Below are positions 53,165-62,516 of a stretch of DNA of 64,000 nucleotides, one piece after another. The notes beneath the pieces are model-generated. The model did no database searches. It was not told the DNA's origin and saw nothing but the letters and a program-made list of their open reading frames with translations. Each line of letters opens with the position of its first letter. The first letter of the stretch is position 1. Source of the stretch: RGIG9379 sp031553005 (GTDB lineage Bacteria > Bacteroidota > Bacteroidia > Bacteroidales > Paludibacteraceae); contig JAVBMA010000001.1 of NCBI GenBank assembly GCA_031553005.1, positions 40,530-104,529 of the forward strand, read 5' to 3'. A program made the position numbers and the translations under genes.

Positions 53165-54586
53165 TTAAATTCCCTTTCCGGATATAATTGTAATAGCGGT
53201 ATATATTAATATTTTAAAATCAATTATCAATGATATATTTTCCAAATAGATAATATCATAATTCAATCGGTCTATCATCTTATCCACGCTATTGGCATAG
53301 CCATATTTAACCATTCCCCAAGACGTAATTCCGGGACGAACTTTATGTATCAGACTATAATAGGGGGCTCTTTCGAGAATCTTGTCTATAAAATATTTTC
53401 GTTCGGGACGAGGCCCGACAATAGACATGTCGCCTTTAATGACGTTTACAAATTGAGGCAACTCATCCAAACGATACTTCCTTAATTTCCTTCCCAAAGG
53501 GGTTACACGGTCATCATCTTCGCTAGCTAATAATGGTTTGCCATTTTCAGAGTTCTCATACATCGTCCGGTACTTGATCATAGAAAAAGACTTTCCATGC
53601 AGCCCAATTCTCTCCTGCCTGTAAAAAACAGACCCGTGAGAGGAGAGTTTTACCCGGATTGCCAGATAACAAAGCAAAGGCGATGTAATCAATAATACAA
53701 AAGCAGACCCGATAACATCCAGCAACCGTTTCATATTTTGCTGCCAGTCGGGCATATTATTGTCCAACACGTTAACCAATGGAGCACCATAAATAGTAGA
53801 AAGACGAACCCCTCCTACCAAAAAGTCATACAGGCGGGGCGTAAAACGAATGTCTACATTATAAGAATATAACTGGTTAATGATTCCGAATAAATCATCG
53901 CTGTTATCGCTGTCTATGGCTACAATCACCTCTTCAATCTCTTTTTCCCGGATAACACGGCTCAGATCTGCCATTCCGCCAAGCATTAACGATTTGTCTA
54001 CGGAAACATTCCGCCTTTTATTCTCCGAAATAAACCCGCAAATCAGGTTTCCTGTCGATTTCTTCAATCCTTCCAATTGATCGTAGATATTTTTAGCATT
54101 TTCGCCGGTTCCGATTATCAACGTATTAAAACCCCATATCCGGTTATGAATATTATAGGTCGTTACCCGCGTCAATGCATAACGGCAGAAATAGACAACA
54201 AAAAAATAGATCAAAAAGAGGACTATAAAGGAGAGATAATAATCGGTATAAGAGACTACCGGATCATCGAGCAGTAATGCGAAGAAAAGTATGATAGACC
54301 CAATCAGGGTACTGGCAAAAGTCTGCACCAATTCCGATAAACGGGATTTACGGAATGGTTTATTATAGTAGCCGGAGAGCCAAAAGATGGACAACCAAAG
54401 TATAGGAATACAAGCTATTACTTTTCCAAAATTATATAGAGGCGAAAAGAGTTGAACATTTTGTATAAACGAAGATTCTATTTCAAGCCTCCGGAAAATA
54501 AAAAACAAGATCCATGCAAGAAGCACAGCAAAAAGATCCATCAGAATATATTTCGTCCTTTGTATCGTTTTTTTACTGTTTTTCAT
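53165..54586 (-). CDS. Undecaprenyl-phosphate sugar phosphotransferase (WcaJ/WbaP type)
   Basis: 473 residues. Starts capsule or exopolysaccharide synthesis by moving a sugar 1-phosphate from a UDP-sugar to undecaprenyl phosphate. N-terminal half: four transmembrane segments and a Rossmann-like CoA-binding domain (TLIIGTGENAKNIYDQLEGL). C-terminal bacterial sugar transferase domain: KRLLDVIGSAFVLLI, GSVFYRQERIGLHGKSFSMI, KYRTM, RKYRLDELPQFVNVIKGDMS, IVGPRPE and HKVRPGITSW. It is the only initiating transferase in the window and lies about 29 kb from the main capsule promoter, so it may serve that locus in trans. It is preceded by tsaC. Confidence 0.92.
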   Translation of the reverse strand: MKNSKKTIQRTKYILMDLFAVLLAWILFFIFRRLEIESSFIQNVQLFSPLYNFGKVIACIPILWLSIFWLSGYYNKPFRKSRLSELVQTFASTLIGSIILFFALLLDDPVVSYTDYYLSFIVLFLIYFFVVYFCRYALTRVTTYNIHNRIWGFNTLIIGTGENAKNIYDQLEGLKKSTGNLICGFISENKRRNVSVDKSLMLGGMADLSRVIREKEIEEVIVAIDSDNSDDLFGIINQLYSYNVDIRFTPRLYDFLVGGVRLSTIYGAPLVNVLDNNMPDWQQNMKRLLDVIGSAFVLLITSPLLCYLAIRVKLSSHGSVFYRQERIGLHGKSFSMIKYRTMYENSENGKPLLASEDDDRVTPLGRKLRKYRLDELPQFVNVIKGDMSIVGPRPERKYFIDKILERAPYYSLIHKVRPGITSWGMVKYGYANSVDKMIDRLNYDIIYLENISLIIDFKILIYTAITIISGKGI

Positions 54587-54632
54587 TCTTGTTTGCTTGA
54601 GGATTTAAAGAATAAATTACCATTCGTGAGAT

Positions 54633-55196
54633 TTATTTCCGGATTATTGTAAGAACGCCATTCGGCTCCAGTTTGATAATCGAAGAAGGGACTGCTTTTG
54701 TTTTATCTTTTTGACGATAGGAAACAATATAATCTGCCGCATTTTTTATTTCATCACTTATCTCTTCAAAATTCTGAGGGGAAGGTTGACCGCTGATATT
54801 AGCAGAAGTAGAGACAACCGGAGAGCGGAATCTTTCACATAACTTGCGGGAGAAATTCTCTTTCGTCACCCGTATGCCAATGCTTCCGTCTTCGGCAATC
54901 AGGTTTTTAGCGAGGTTTTTAGCGCCTGAATAAATTATAGTAAGTGGAGTTTCGCTCAGTTCTATTAAATCCCATGCAATGTCCGGAACTTGGTCTACCA
55001 ATCGTTCAATTTTAGCCTCGTTATCGGTTAAGACAAGCATTGATTTGGAATCTTCGCGTTGCTTGATCCGGAAAATTTTCTTCACCGCATCTTCATTCGT
55101 GGCATCGCATCCTAATCCCCAAATCGTATCCGTAGGATACAATATTACACCTCCGCTTTTCAATACTTTCAATGCATTTTTCAAATCTTCTTCCAT
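54633..55196 (-). CDS. tsaC: L-threonylcarbamoyladenylate synthase (TsaC/YrdC)
   Basis: 187 residues, single-domain form. Makes threonylcarbamoyl-AMP from threonine, bicarbonate and ATP for the t6A37 tRNA modification. Motifs: GGVILYPTDTIWGLGCDATN, RIKQREDSKSMLVL with the KxR-SK nucleotide-binding residues, SIGIRV and SPVVSTSANISGQPSP. Length matches the short YrdC-type. Located between uvrA (85-bp gap) and the glycosylphosphotransferase gene (46-bp gap), all on the same strand. Confidence 0.93.
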   Translation of the reverse strand: MEEDLKNALKVLKSGGVILYPTDTIWGLGCDATNEDAVKKIFRIKQREDSKSMLVLTDNEAKIERLVDQVPDIAWDLIELSETPLTIIYSGAKNLAKNLIAEDGSIGIRVTKENFSRKLCERFRSPVVSTSANISGQPSPQNFEEISDEIKNAADYIVSYRQKDKTKAVPSSIIKLEPNGVLTIIRK

Positions 55197-55281
55197 CTTC
55201 TAAAATTAACTTAATTATGAAACGAGGCCGATTGGGATTTATTGTTATTTCATTTAATTGCTCTATGCAAATAACTTTATC

Positions 55282-58098
55282 TCACTTCAATTTTTCCTTT
55301 AAAAATTTTCCTGTATAAGAATCTTTGCATCTGACCAACTCTTCGGGAGTACCTGCAAAAACAAGATTACCTCCTTTCTCTCCTCCTTCGGGACCGATAT
55401 CGATAACGTGATCAGCACATTTTATAACATCAGGATTGTGCTCAATAATAATCACCGTATGCCCTGAAACGATCAATGCGTTAAAGGCTTTCATCAACGT
55501 TTTTATATCATGGAAATGAAGTCCGGTAGTCGGCTCGTCAAAGATAAATATGGAAGGTTCGGGTTTCTCTACACTCAAAATAGCAGCCAGTTTTACGCGC
55601 TGGCTTTCACCTCCCGAAAGGGTGCTTGAAGACTGTCCGAGCTTGATGTAACCCAATCCGACATCTTTCAGGGGTGTCAATCTCTTGACTATCTTTTTAT
55701 CGGTAGAACTTTTTCCTTCCGAAAAAAATTCTATCGCCTGATTGACGGTCATTTCTAATACATCGTAGATATTTGCTCCACGATAAGTCACATCCAGAAT
55801 ATCCTGTTTAAAGCGTTTTCCATGGCAAGACTCGCAAGTTAAAACCAAATCGGCCATAAACTGCATCTCCACAGTAGTAGTCCCCTCGCCCTGGCACTCT
55901 TCGCAACGGCCGCCATCGACGTTGAATGAAAAGAAAGCGGGTGTATATCCCATCTGTTTGGATAAAGGCTGGTCTGCGAAAAGCTTTCGTATCTCATCGT
56001 ATGCCTTGATATATGTGACCGGATTGGAACGGGATGATTTGCCGATAGGATTCTGGTCTACAAATTCAATATCTTTCACCAAGTGAAAACTTCCGTTCAA
56101 TGCTTCGTGCAATCCGGTTTTATCGGCTACTCCACCCAACTGTTTTTTCAATGCCGAATAAAACACATCCCGGACTAAAGATGATTTTCCGGATCCGCTT
56201 ACACCTGTCACTGCTGTAATTACATTCAACGGGAATTTTACATTGATTCCCTTTAAGTTATTCTGGCGTGCCCCCAATACTTCAATGTAATTGCTCCACT
56301 TCCGCCGGATCGCAGGAACTTCTATTTGCTCTTTTCCCGTCAGGTAATCGAATGTATGGCTATCGGCAGGCAGATGGTTACCTTGCAGCAATTCATCAGT
56401 CAGGACACCTTGAAAAATAACCTTGCCTCCCAATCTTCCGGCATCAGGGCCAATGTCTATGATGTAATCGGCAGCCCGCATAATCTCTTCATCGTGTTCC
56501 ACGACCACCACGGTATTGCCAATAGATTGTAATTGCCTCAACACCTTAATCAGCAAATCGGTATCCCGGGGATGCAACCCGATACTCGGTTCATCCAGAA
56601 TATACAACGAACCTACTAAACTGCTTCCAAGAGAGGTAGCCAGATTAATACGTTGGCTTTCGCCTCCCGAAAGAGTATTTGATAAACGGTTAAGAGTCAA
56701 ATAACTCAATCCGACATCTATCAGGAATTGTATTCTGTTTGTGATCTCTATCAATAGCCGGTGGGCGACTTTTTCTTCATGTTCATTGAGTTTAAGGGAA
56801 GAGAAAAAAAGCTTCAATTCGCTTACCGGCAGTTGTACCAATTCGGAGATTGTGCTTCCTCCAACTTTAACGTATGAGGCTTCCGGCCTTAAACGGCTTC
56901 CGTTACAGACAGGGCAAATGGTTTTGCCCCGATACCTCGAAAGCATCACCCGGTATTGTATTTTATATTGATTTTCTTCTACAAACTTAAAAAAATCGTC
57001 TATCCCATGAAAATAGGGAGTTCCTTTCCATAACATTCTCTTCTCGCTTTCCGTCAGGTCAAAATAGGGTTTATGAATAGGAAACTTGGCTTTGCCTGCA
57101 TTTTGAATAAGGGCAGACCACCATTCGGACATTTTCTCTCCACGCCAGCAAACTACAGCTTCTTCGTATACCGAAAGCGACTTATTCGGGACAACCAGAT
57201 CTTCATCGATCCCCATCACTTTCCCAAAGCCTTCGCAAACCGGACAGGCGCCATAGGGATTATTGAAACTGAACATCAAGTCGGAAGGTTCATCAAATGT
57301 TATTCCATCCGCTTCAAACTTATTTGAAAAGGTTGTCTGCTCAATTGTATTATTATCATGGAAGATTTTTATTTTGCACGCCCCTTGACTCTCTATAAAA
57401 GCCGTTTGTACGGAATCAGCCAATCTGTTTCGCGTGTCCTCGTCCGGTTGAACCGAAAAACGGTCTACTACCAACAAAATAGTTTTATCTTTCCGTTTTT
57501 CAGGAAAAATTTTATCATCCAATAAATCTTCCAGCCGGACAAATTCGTCATTTATTTCCACCCGGCTGAATCCCTGCATCTTCAATACTTCCAACTGCTG
57601 GCGGAATGTTCTGCCTTCGGGAATAGTTACCTCCGAAAGTATCACACCCCTTGTATTCTCCGGAAACGAAAAGATATAATCCGTCACATCACTTACCTGA
57701 TGCTTTCTTACAGGTTTTCCCGATACGGGCGAATATGTTTTCCCGATACGGGCAAAAAGAAGTTTCAGGTATTCGTATATCTCGGTCGATGTTCCAACCG
57801 TAGAACGTGGATTCCGGGTATTTACCTTCTGTTCTATGGCAATAGCAGGAGGAATACCTTTGATATAATCGACTTCGGGTTTACTCATCCGCCCGAGAAA
57901 CTGCCGGGCATAAGCCGAAAGGCTCTCCACATAACGCCGTTGTCCTTCGGCATACAGGGTATCAAATGCAAGTGAAGACTTTCCTGAGCCCGAAAGCCCG
58001 GTTATCACTACCAATTTATTTCGTGGAATCGTAACGTCAATGTCCTTTAAATTATGGACATGCGCTCTTTTTATAATTATTTCTCCGTGATCTGACAT
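55282..58098 (-). CDS. uvrA: Excinuclease ABC subunit A
   Basis: 938 residues, normal length. Damage-recognition ATPase of nucleotide excision repair. Two ABC modules: first Walker A GLSGSGKSSLAFDTLYAEGQ, then RYVESLSAYARQFL; zinc-binding CPVCEGFGKV and CPVCNGSRLR; signature LSGGESQRINLA. Second Walker A GVSGSGKSSLVRDVF; zinc finger CEECQGEG with CESCHGKRF; signature LSGGESQRVKLA; Walker B IFIFDEPTTGLHFHD. All catalytic elements intact. First gene of a same-strand set with tsaC. Confidence 0.97.
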   Translation of the reverse strand: MSDHGEIIIKRAHVHNLKDIDVTIPRNKLVVITGLSGSGKSSLAFDTLYAEGQRRYVESLSAYARQFLGRMSKPEVDYIKGIPPAIAIEQKVNTRNPRSTVGTSTEIYEYLKLLFARIGKTYSPVSGKPVRKHQVSDVTDYIFSFPENTRGVILSEVTIPEGRTFRQQLEVLKMQGFSRVEINDEFVRLEDLLDDKIFPEKRKDKTILLVVDRFSVQPDEDTRNRLADSVQTAFIESQGACKIKIFHDNNTIEQTTFSNKFEADGITFDEPSDLMFSFNNPYGACPVCEGFGKVMGIDEDLVVPNKSLSVYEEAVVCWRGEKMSEWWSALIQNAGKAKFPIHKPYFDLTESEKRMLWKGTPYFHGIDDFFKFVEENQYKIQYRVMLSRYRGKTICPVCNGSRLRPEASYVKVGGSTISELVQLPVSELKLFFSSLKLNEHEEKVAHRLLIEITNRIQFLIDVGLSYLTLNRLSNTLSGGESQRINLATSLGSSLVGSLYILDEPSIGLHPRDTDLLIKVLRQLQSIGNTVVVVEHDEEIMRAADYIIDIGPDAGRLGGKVIFQGVLTDELLQGNHLPADSHTFDYLTGKEQIEVPAIRRKWSNYIEVLGARQNNLKGINVKFPLNVITAVTGVSGSGKSSLVRDVFYSALKKQLGGVADKTGLHEALNGSFHLVKDIEFVDQNPIGKSSRSNPVTYIKAYDEIRKLFADQPLSKQMGYTPAFFSFNVDGGRCEECQGEGTTTVEMQFMADLVLTCESCHGKRFKQDILDVTYRGANIYDVLEMTVNQAIEFFSEGKSSTDKKIVKRLTPLKDVGLGYIKLGQSSSTLSGGESQRVKLAAILSVEKPEPSIFIFDEPTTGLHFHDIKTLMKAFNALIVSGHTVIIIEHNPDVIKCADHVIDIGPEGGEKGGNLVFAGTPEELVRCKDSYTGKFLKEKLK

Positions 58099-58554
58099 AA
58101 GTGATGTAAAGATACGGATTTTTCAGGAAACGAGAGGAGGAGAAAAGGTTGAAAATAGATTGTGAAGGAAATGTACAAAATGACATGGGGATTATGCCTC
58201 TTACAAAATAAAAAATTGATAGTTTTTGAGGGCTAAAACATATACACATTTTGAATTCAGGCTTTTTTACATAGACATATATATAAATCACATAAAATAA
58301 AACAACCGAATAAACACCTGAATATAAACGTTTTCTATAATATTTTTATTTTTCTTTAAAATATTGTATACTTGCAATTATTTAATAATTACACTTCAGC
58401 AGCAAATACTACAGCAGGCTTTGCCAGAAAAGAAAACGACTGAAAAATCTTGAAATTAACGGAATCTTTAGATTATTCATTTTTGCCAAAATCCGGTTTA
58501 GCAGGAAATAGATTCTGTACTTTCTGTTTGTTAAAGTGCAAAAACAATTACAGT
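58099..58554. other. 456-bp divergent intergenic region between uvrA and the Rhs gene
   Basis: AT-rich. A TATACTTG box near 58368-58375 is one base from the -7 consensus and could serve the Rhs gene; no good TTG at the right distance. An in-frame TTG at 58450 extends the Rhs frame, but the peptide it adds (LDYSFLPKSGLAGNRFCTF) would precede the signal peptide, so I regard it as untranslated. Confidence 0.4.
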
Positions 58555-60063
58555 ATGAAAGAAGTTTTTTCTGTTTTTTTATTTTCTTTCTGTTTCTTCT
58601 CTATTGCAAAAAGTGCAGGCGATATAAAAGACCAAGGTCAAAATTATTCTCAAAATGACCCGCGAACTCATAATTATGCATACGACAAAACAGGAAACCT
58701 GATAAAAGACAAACAGGAAGAGATAGAAGAGATCGTTTGGAACTCACGAGGGAAAATAAGTGCAATCATACGTATGCCGCTCAGCAAAAAACCGGATTTA
58801 TATTTTGGGTACGATGGCTTTGGTAACCGGGTGAGCAAAACAGCGGTTTATCCTTATTCCATAAATGGCATACATAAATTGACTACTTACTATGTGTATG
58901 ACCCATGGGGAAAAGTGATGGCAGTATATGAAAGAAGATATTACGATACGGGAAAAGAAGAATATGCACAAATAGAGCAACATATATATAGCGGTCAAAC
59001 ACGATTGGGTATAAAGACAATGAATTTGATATTGGCTACCGAAGAGGGACCCGTTGAACGCGAATTAAATAAATCGGAACGAGTCTTGGGCGAAAAAAAA
59101 TATGAACTAACAAATCATACCGGAAATGTCTTGGCCGTTGTTTCTGATAAAAAAATTCTTAATCCGGACAGTACTTACAGTGCTGATGTAGTTAGCGCAA
59201 GCGACTATTATCCTTTTGGGATGCAGATGCCGGGAAGGACAATCAGCAATCCGTCAGATAGTTATAGATATGGGTTCGGTGGGCATGAGAAGGATGATGA
59301 AGTAAGTGGCAACGGTAATCACTTGAGTTTCGGTGATTATGGATATAGTCCAAGATTGGGCAGACGGTGGAACATTGATCCTGTTAACCAGATTAGTATC
59401 AGTAATTATGTTGCGTTTAAAAATAATCCTATTTATTTTATAGATGTTAAAGGCGAAGAACCCCGAGAGGGGACCTCTGTTTTAAAAGTAAATGTAAACA
59501 AATGTTTTATAACAAATATCAATGATAAAACGCCCAAATTTAAATCTTTTGATAACCATTTAGCAAGAAAAGCAAAAGATGTCCAAGCTTCTGCTATGCC
59601 AATTGGTCCGTTACCTTCAGACAAAACTTTAATAGTAGATATTGTGAGTATGTTATTTTCTGTTGATGATTTTGCAAAGGGAGGTTCTTTTACAAATGAA
59701 ACAAATCAAGCTCATACATGGTTAGCTGCGTCTAAATCTTCTTCCGGATATGAATATGTAGAATTTATGAAAGAAGGGAGAAATATAAGAAGAAACGTTA
59801 CAAATTTAAATGAAAAATTAGGGGTTGAAAAAGGGTTTGAGAATGTTGTTACAGAAAAATATACTTATGATGACAATGGTCAACTCGTACAAGCTGAATT
59901 TTGGTCATATAAAACTATTAAAAATGATAATGGAGAAAAAAAAATAATGTATCAGCAAATTTCAATAGACATGAAAGAAGAAAGTGATGCCACTCCTAAT
60001 AAATCCGATTGGCAAGAAGCTCAACCATCAAAATATGCACCGCAAGAAAATGAAGATAAATAA
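58555..60063 (+). CDS. Miniature Rhs/YD-repeat protein with variable C-terminal tip
   Basis: 502 residues from ATG 58555, chosen because it opens with a signal peptide (MKEVFSVFLFSFCFFSIAKS). Residues about 30-290 are the end of an Rhs shell: NYAYDKTGNLIKD, YGYDGFGNRVSKTA-like FGYDGFGNRVSKTA, TNHTGNVLAVVSD, DYYPFGMQMPGR, YRYGFGGHEKDDE and the core end SPRLGRRWNIDPVNQ. Then SNYVAFKNNPIYFIDVKGEE leads into an unrelated tip of about 200 residues. The long upstream repeat array of full Rhs proteins is absent. Tip DNA is more AT-rich than the core, as in polymorphic toxins. Tip activity unknown. The gene overlaps a lipoprotein gene. Confidence 0.82.
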   Translation: MKEVFSVFLFSFCFFSIAKSAGDIKDQGQNYSQNDPRTHNYAYDKTGNLIKDKQEEIEEIVWNSRGKISAIIRMPLSKKPDLYFGYDGFGNRVSKTAVYPYSINGIHKLTTYYVYDPWGKVMAVYERRYYDTGKEEYAQIEQHIYSGQTRLGIKTMNLILATEEGPVERELNKSERVLGEKKYELTNHTGNVLAVVSDKKILNPDSTYSADVVSASDYYPFGMQMPGRTISNPSDSYRYGFGGHEKDDEVSGNGNHLSFGDYGYSPRLGRRWNIDPVNQISISNYVAFKNNPIYFIDVKGEEPREGTSVLKVNVNKCFITNINDKTPKFKSFDNHLARKAKDVQASAMPIGPLPSDKTLIVDIVSMLFSVDDFAKGGSFTNETNQAHTWLAASKSSSGYEYVEFMKEGRNIRRNVTNLNEKLGVEKGFENVVTEKYTYDDNGQLVQAEFWSYKTIKNDNGEKKIMYQQISIDMKEESDATPNKSDWQEAQPSKYAPQENEDK

Positions 60064-60628
60064 GTATATAATATTGTCTGTAAGTTTGTTTACTATAAGT
60101 TGTTATTCTCAGGCAACACTTAGTGACGAAGAAATTTTTCAGAAGATAGTAGAAAATAAAGAAAAAGGAAGTCATGAACTTATTTTAAGAGAAATTTATG
60201 ATTGTAATAAGGATATGGTTAAAAATACAATTAAGTCTCCATCTTTCACATCAAGTTCATATAAAGTTCTTTATATAGAATCTGTTTTTTTGGAACCTTC
60301 AGAATTTGTATATCAAAATATTAGAAAACGAATAAAATTAGATTCTATCTGTCCCAAATATGCTAATAAAACCCTTATAATTAATATTGAACTTCAAAAT
60401 ACTAAAGTTTCTTTTGCGGAAGAGAAAATGTACGAATTTGATAAGAACGGAAATCTTCTTTCTTATTTAAAAGGTTTTGATGATATTGCAAAAGCAATAA
60501 TAGGTCTTGATGCTAAAGAATTTGATTTTATTGATAATCCAAATTGGTCTCAAGGATACGATCTTCGAATAGAAATGAACCGATTATGTGGTAATTTCCC
60601 GGAAAATAATGATGGGATTGACAAGTAA
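60050..60628 (+). CDS. Putative lipoprotein, candidate immunity partner of the Rhs tip
   Basis: About 192 residues from ATG 60050, which overlaps the Rhs stop by 14 bp; earlier in-frame starts (59984) lack a signal peptide. The N-terminus MKINKYIILSVSLFTISCYS is a signal peptide with a lipobox-like TISC. The mature part is acidic and Lys-rich (SDEEIFQKIVENKEKGSHEL; YEFDKNGNLLSYLKGFDDIA) with no recognised domain. Overlap with an Rhs toxin-like gene and similar low GC suggest an immunity protein that acts in the periplasm or at the membrane. This is inference from position. Confidence 0.65.
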   Translation: MKINKYIILSVSLFTISCYSQATLSDEEIFQKIVENKEKGSHELILREIYDCNKDMVKNTIKSPSFTSSSYKVLYIESVFLEPSEFVYQNIRKRIKLDSICPKYANKTLIINIELQNTKVSFAEEKMYEFDKNGNLLSYLKGFDDIAKAIIGLDAKEFDFIDNPNWSQGYDLRIEMNRLCGNFPENNDGIDK

Positions 60629-60737
60629 TGCACCATATGCCAACAATAAGGCTTGCTTTTAGCTACGACGAAGCGAGACGCTTCACCGAAGCGGGGCATT
60701 ACCTCAAGAACATTCATATTCGGCTGGCAGAAAAGAT

Positions 60738-60893
60738 ATGTTTACTCCTGAACAACCTGCTGTTAGTAATTCATACACTAGCAAAAATGCTCAAAAAATA
60801 TTTGATAGAATAGGAGGAGGTTTAAATCAAGATAAAAATAATCAAACTCGCGATGAAGCGGGTAATGTAGGAAAAGTAGATTATGATAAATAA
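60738..60893 (+). pseudogene. Orphan C-terminal fragment, probably of an Rhs/toxin tip
   Basis: A 51-codon frame (MFTPEQPAVSNSYTSKNAQK, then IFDRIGGGLNQDKNNQTRDE and AGNVGKVDYDK). It has the look of the end of a displaced Rhs tip domain. Upstream, 60629-60737 reads SYDEARRFTEAGHYL in another frame, with locally higher GC, like a broken piece of Rhs core. The ATG of the following gene overlaps its stop. I read the region as the scar left by replacement of one toxin tip by another. Confidence 0.45.
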
Positions 60894-61602
60894 GACAGTT
60901 TTTATTATATTTATTAGTATTACTTTTGGCGTAGAAGCACAAACAAGTAAAATTTGTGGAAAACTGAACACAAAATGTGATGACACAAAGGAACTGATAC
61001 TATTTAATGAAAATAATAGTTATAAACAACTTACACAAAAAGATTCTGTTTTTTGTTTTGATTCCATACAAAATGGAACTTACAATTTGAAAGTTTATGT
61101 AAATACTAGAAATTGTTATATAAGACCAGTTTTAATAAGAAGTATAAATGCAAATGATACCTTATTGCATTTAGGACAATTGCCTTTATTTAATGTAACA
61201 ACAAGTGATAGAGGTATCCTGATTAACAGAAATGGGAATGACACACTTTATTACAATTCTGGAAAAATAGAGTCAATAGGAAAATATAAAAAGATAAAGA
61301 TAAATAAGGAAAAAAACTTTTACAAAGTAGGTAAATGGAGTTATTTCTCAGAAAAAGGTTACTTGTATTCAGAAGAATTTTACTTTGACATAAGACAATA
61401 TTATGACATTATATATTATGAAAATGGAATTATAAAAGTACAAGGAGAACGACATAATGACTATCCCGTGGGAAAATGGAATTATTATAATGAAAATGGT
61501 AATAGATTGTTTTCTGTCTACCATAGAGGCATTTCCTACGAAATAGATTTTTCTGATTTGGAGAAATTTGTTTTATATCACAATCTTTTAAAAATTTGGT
61601 AG
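60883..61602 (+). CDS. Secreted MORN-repeat (YwqK-like) protein
   Basis: 239 residues. Signal peptide MINKTVFIIFISITFGVEAQ. The middle 90 residues resemble a carboxypeptidase-regulatory-like beta domain (DSIQNGTYNLKVYVNTRNCY). The C-terminal part has MORN_2-type repeats: YYNSGKIESIGKY, VGKWSYFSEKGYLYSEE, YYENGIIKVQGERHNDYPVG followed by KWNYYNENGNRLF. In Bacteroidota such YwqK-like proteins are often found as immunity or accessory genes beside Rhs or other polymorphic toxins. Its start overlaps the orphan tip fragment, so it may once have been the immunity gene for that lost tip. Confidence 0.7.
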   Translation: MINKTVFIIFISITFGVEAQTSKICGKLNTKCDDTKELILFNENNSYKQLTQKDSVFCFDSIQNGTYNLKVYVNTRNCYIRPVLIRSINANDTLLHLGQLPLFNVTTSDRGILINRNGNDTLYYNSGKIESIGKYKKIKINKEKNFYKVGKWSYFSEKGYLYSEEFYFDIRQYYDIIYYENGIIKVQGERHNDYPVGKWNYYNENGNRLFSVYHRGISYEIDFSDLEKFVLYHNLLKIW

Positions 61603-61712
61603 AATACCAAGTTCCTTGTTGAACATAGTGTGTAAAAAAGCAAATCCAGTGTTTAGCGTATGGCTCCGCCGGCGTCAAACTATGCAATTTTGATTGTTGA
61701 ACACTACAACGA

Positions 61713-61746
61713 ATGGGGGCTATCCAAAAAACCGGATAGCCCCCAT
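61713..61746. terminator. Strong convergent hairpin terminator
   Basis: ATGGGGGCTATCC (61713-61725) and GGATAGCCCCCAT (61734-61746) make a perfect 13-bp GC-rich stem with an 8-nt loop, placed between the convergent YwqK-like gene and the stefin-like gene. The plus-strand side is followed by ATTTGTGGTTT. Confidence 0.8.
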
Positions 61747-61778
61747 ATTTGTGGTTTAACCTAAAACATCTTTAATTC

Positions 61779-62066
61779 TTAAATAATCTCAATTTTTTTG
61801 ATGTCCAATAGACTGGGGGCTTCATTTACATCAGGACGCGGCTGATGGATGATCACCAACGAATTATACGGTTGTGCATCCGGAGAAACTGCCTTTGAAG
61901 AACACAAGAAAGCATAATTAGTTCCATTGACCACCTGTGTTGCAACAGCCAAAGCTTCATGTTTTGCTCCTTCCGGAATTTCCCGTTCAATAATTTGATT
62001 AAACAGTTTTAATTCTTCATCTTCGATTTTTCTAAATGGAGTATATCCACCTGATTTCGTTGCCAT
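61779..62066 (-). CDS. Stefin (cystatin)-like small cytoplasmic protein
   Basis: 95 residues, no signal peptide. The layout matches type 1 cystatins (stefins, about 98 residues): a Gly-Gly near the N-terminus (SGGYTPF, residues 5-11), a helix (EDEELKLFNQIIEREIPEG), then a strand with TQVVNGTNYAFLC (QVVNG at residues 44-48; QVVAG at about 46-50 in stefins), and a second hairpin with Pro (IIHQPRPDV). These are the three wedge elements that block papain-like cysteine proteases. Nothing in the sequence proves inhibition, and convergence in so short a protein is possible. Monocistronic, with a 975-bp repeat-bearing region upstream. Confidence 0.65.
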   Translation of the reverse strand: MATKSGGYTPFRKIEDEELKLFNQIIEREIPEGAKHEALAVATQVVNGTNYAFLCSSKAVSPDAQPYNSLVIIHQPRPDVNEAPSLLDIKKIEII

Positions 62067-62465
62067 AAATTTAAATAATAATAGTGTTAGACATTATTCA
62101 ATCCTTTTCACCTACAAAACAGACGGTAAGAATTGAAATTGATTAGTAAATTATACAACAATGCCCGAACTAGTATAGATATTGATGTATAAATAAAAAA
62201 CAATCTATTTTACTGTTTTGTTCTGGAAAATAAATCCTGTTTTCTATGTTTTTTAACATATCAATAAGTCAAAAAAGCTTCTTTCATGCCTCTTATTGAA
62301 TATAGTATACAAAAAAGAGAATCCGCCGTTGCACGGGGATATACGCCTAACTGTGCGGTTTTTATTATTGGCAAGCTATGGTGAATAGGGGAAGAATAAA
62401 AATAAAACGCAAAAGAATTTATATTAAAAAACATTTTTATTGAGATATTTTTCTAAATAATTTAT

Positions 62466-62494
62466 TTGTCAAATAAATAATTAGTATATATTTG
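62466..62494 (+). promoter_or_regulatory. Candidate promoter upstream of the tandem repeat
   Basis: TTG (62466-62468), 18 bases, TATATTTG (62487-62494). The -7 box is perfect, the spacing one base short of the usual 19-21. Transcription would begin near 62500 and run through the short frame and the 22-bp repeats toward 63042. Confidence 0.5.
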
Positions 62495-62516
62495 CCAACC
62501 TGTTAAATAAAACGAC

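Noticed and set aside
60628..60813. 61-aa ORF after the lipoprotein gene
   Set aside because: Changes character midway and runs through the orphan fragment in the wrong frame; the 60738-60893 frame has the better protein-like end. I treat the region as debris.
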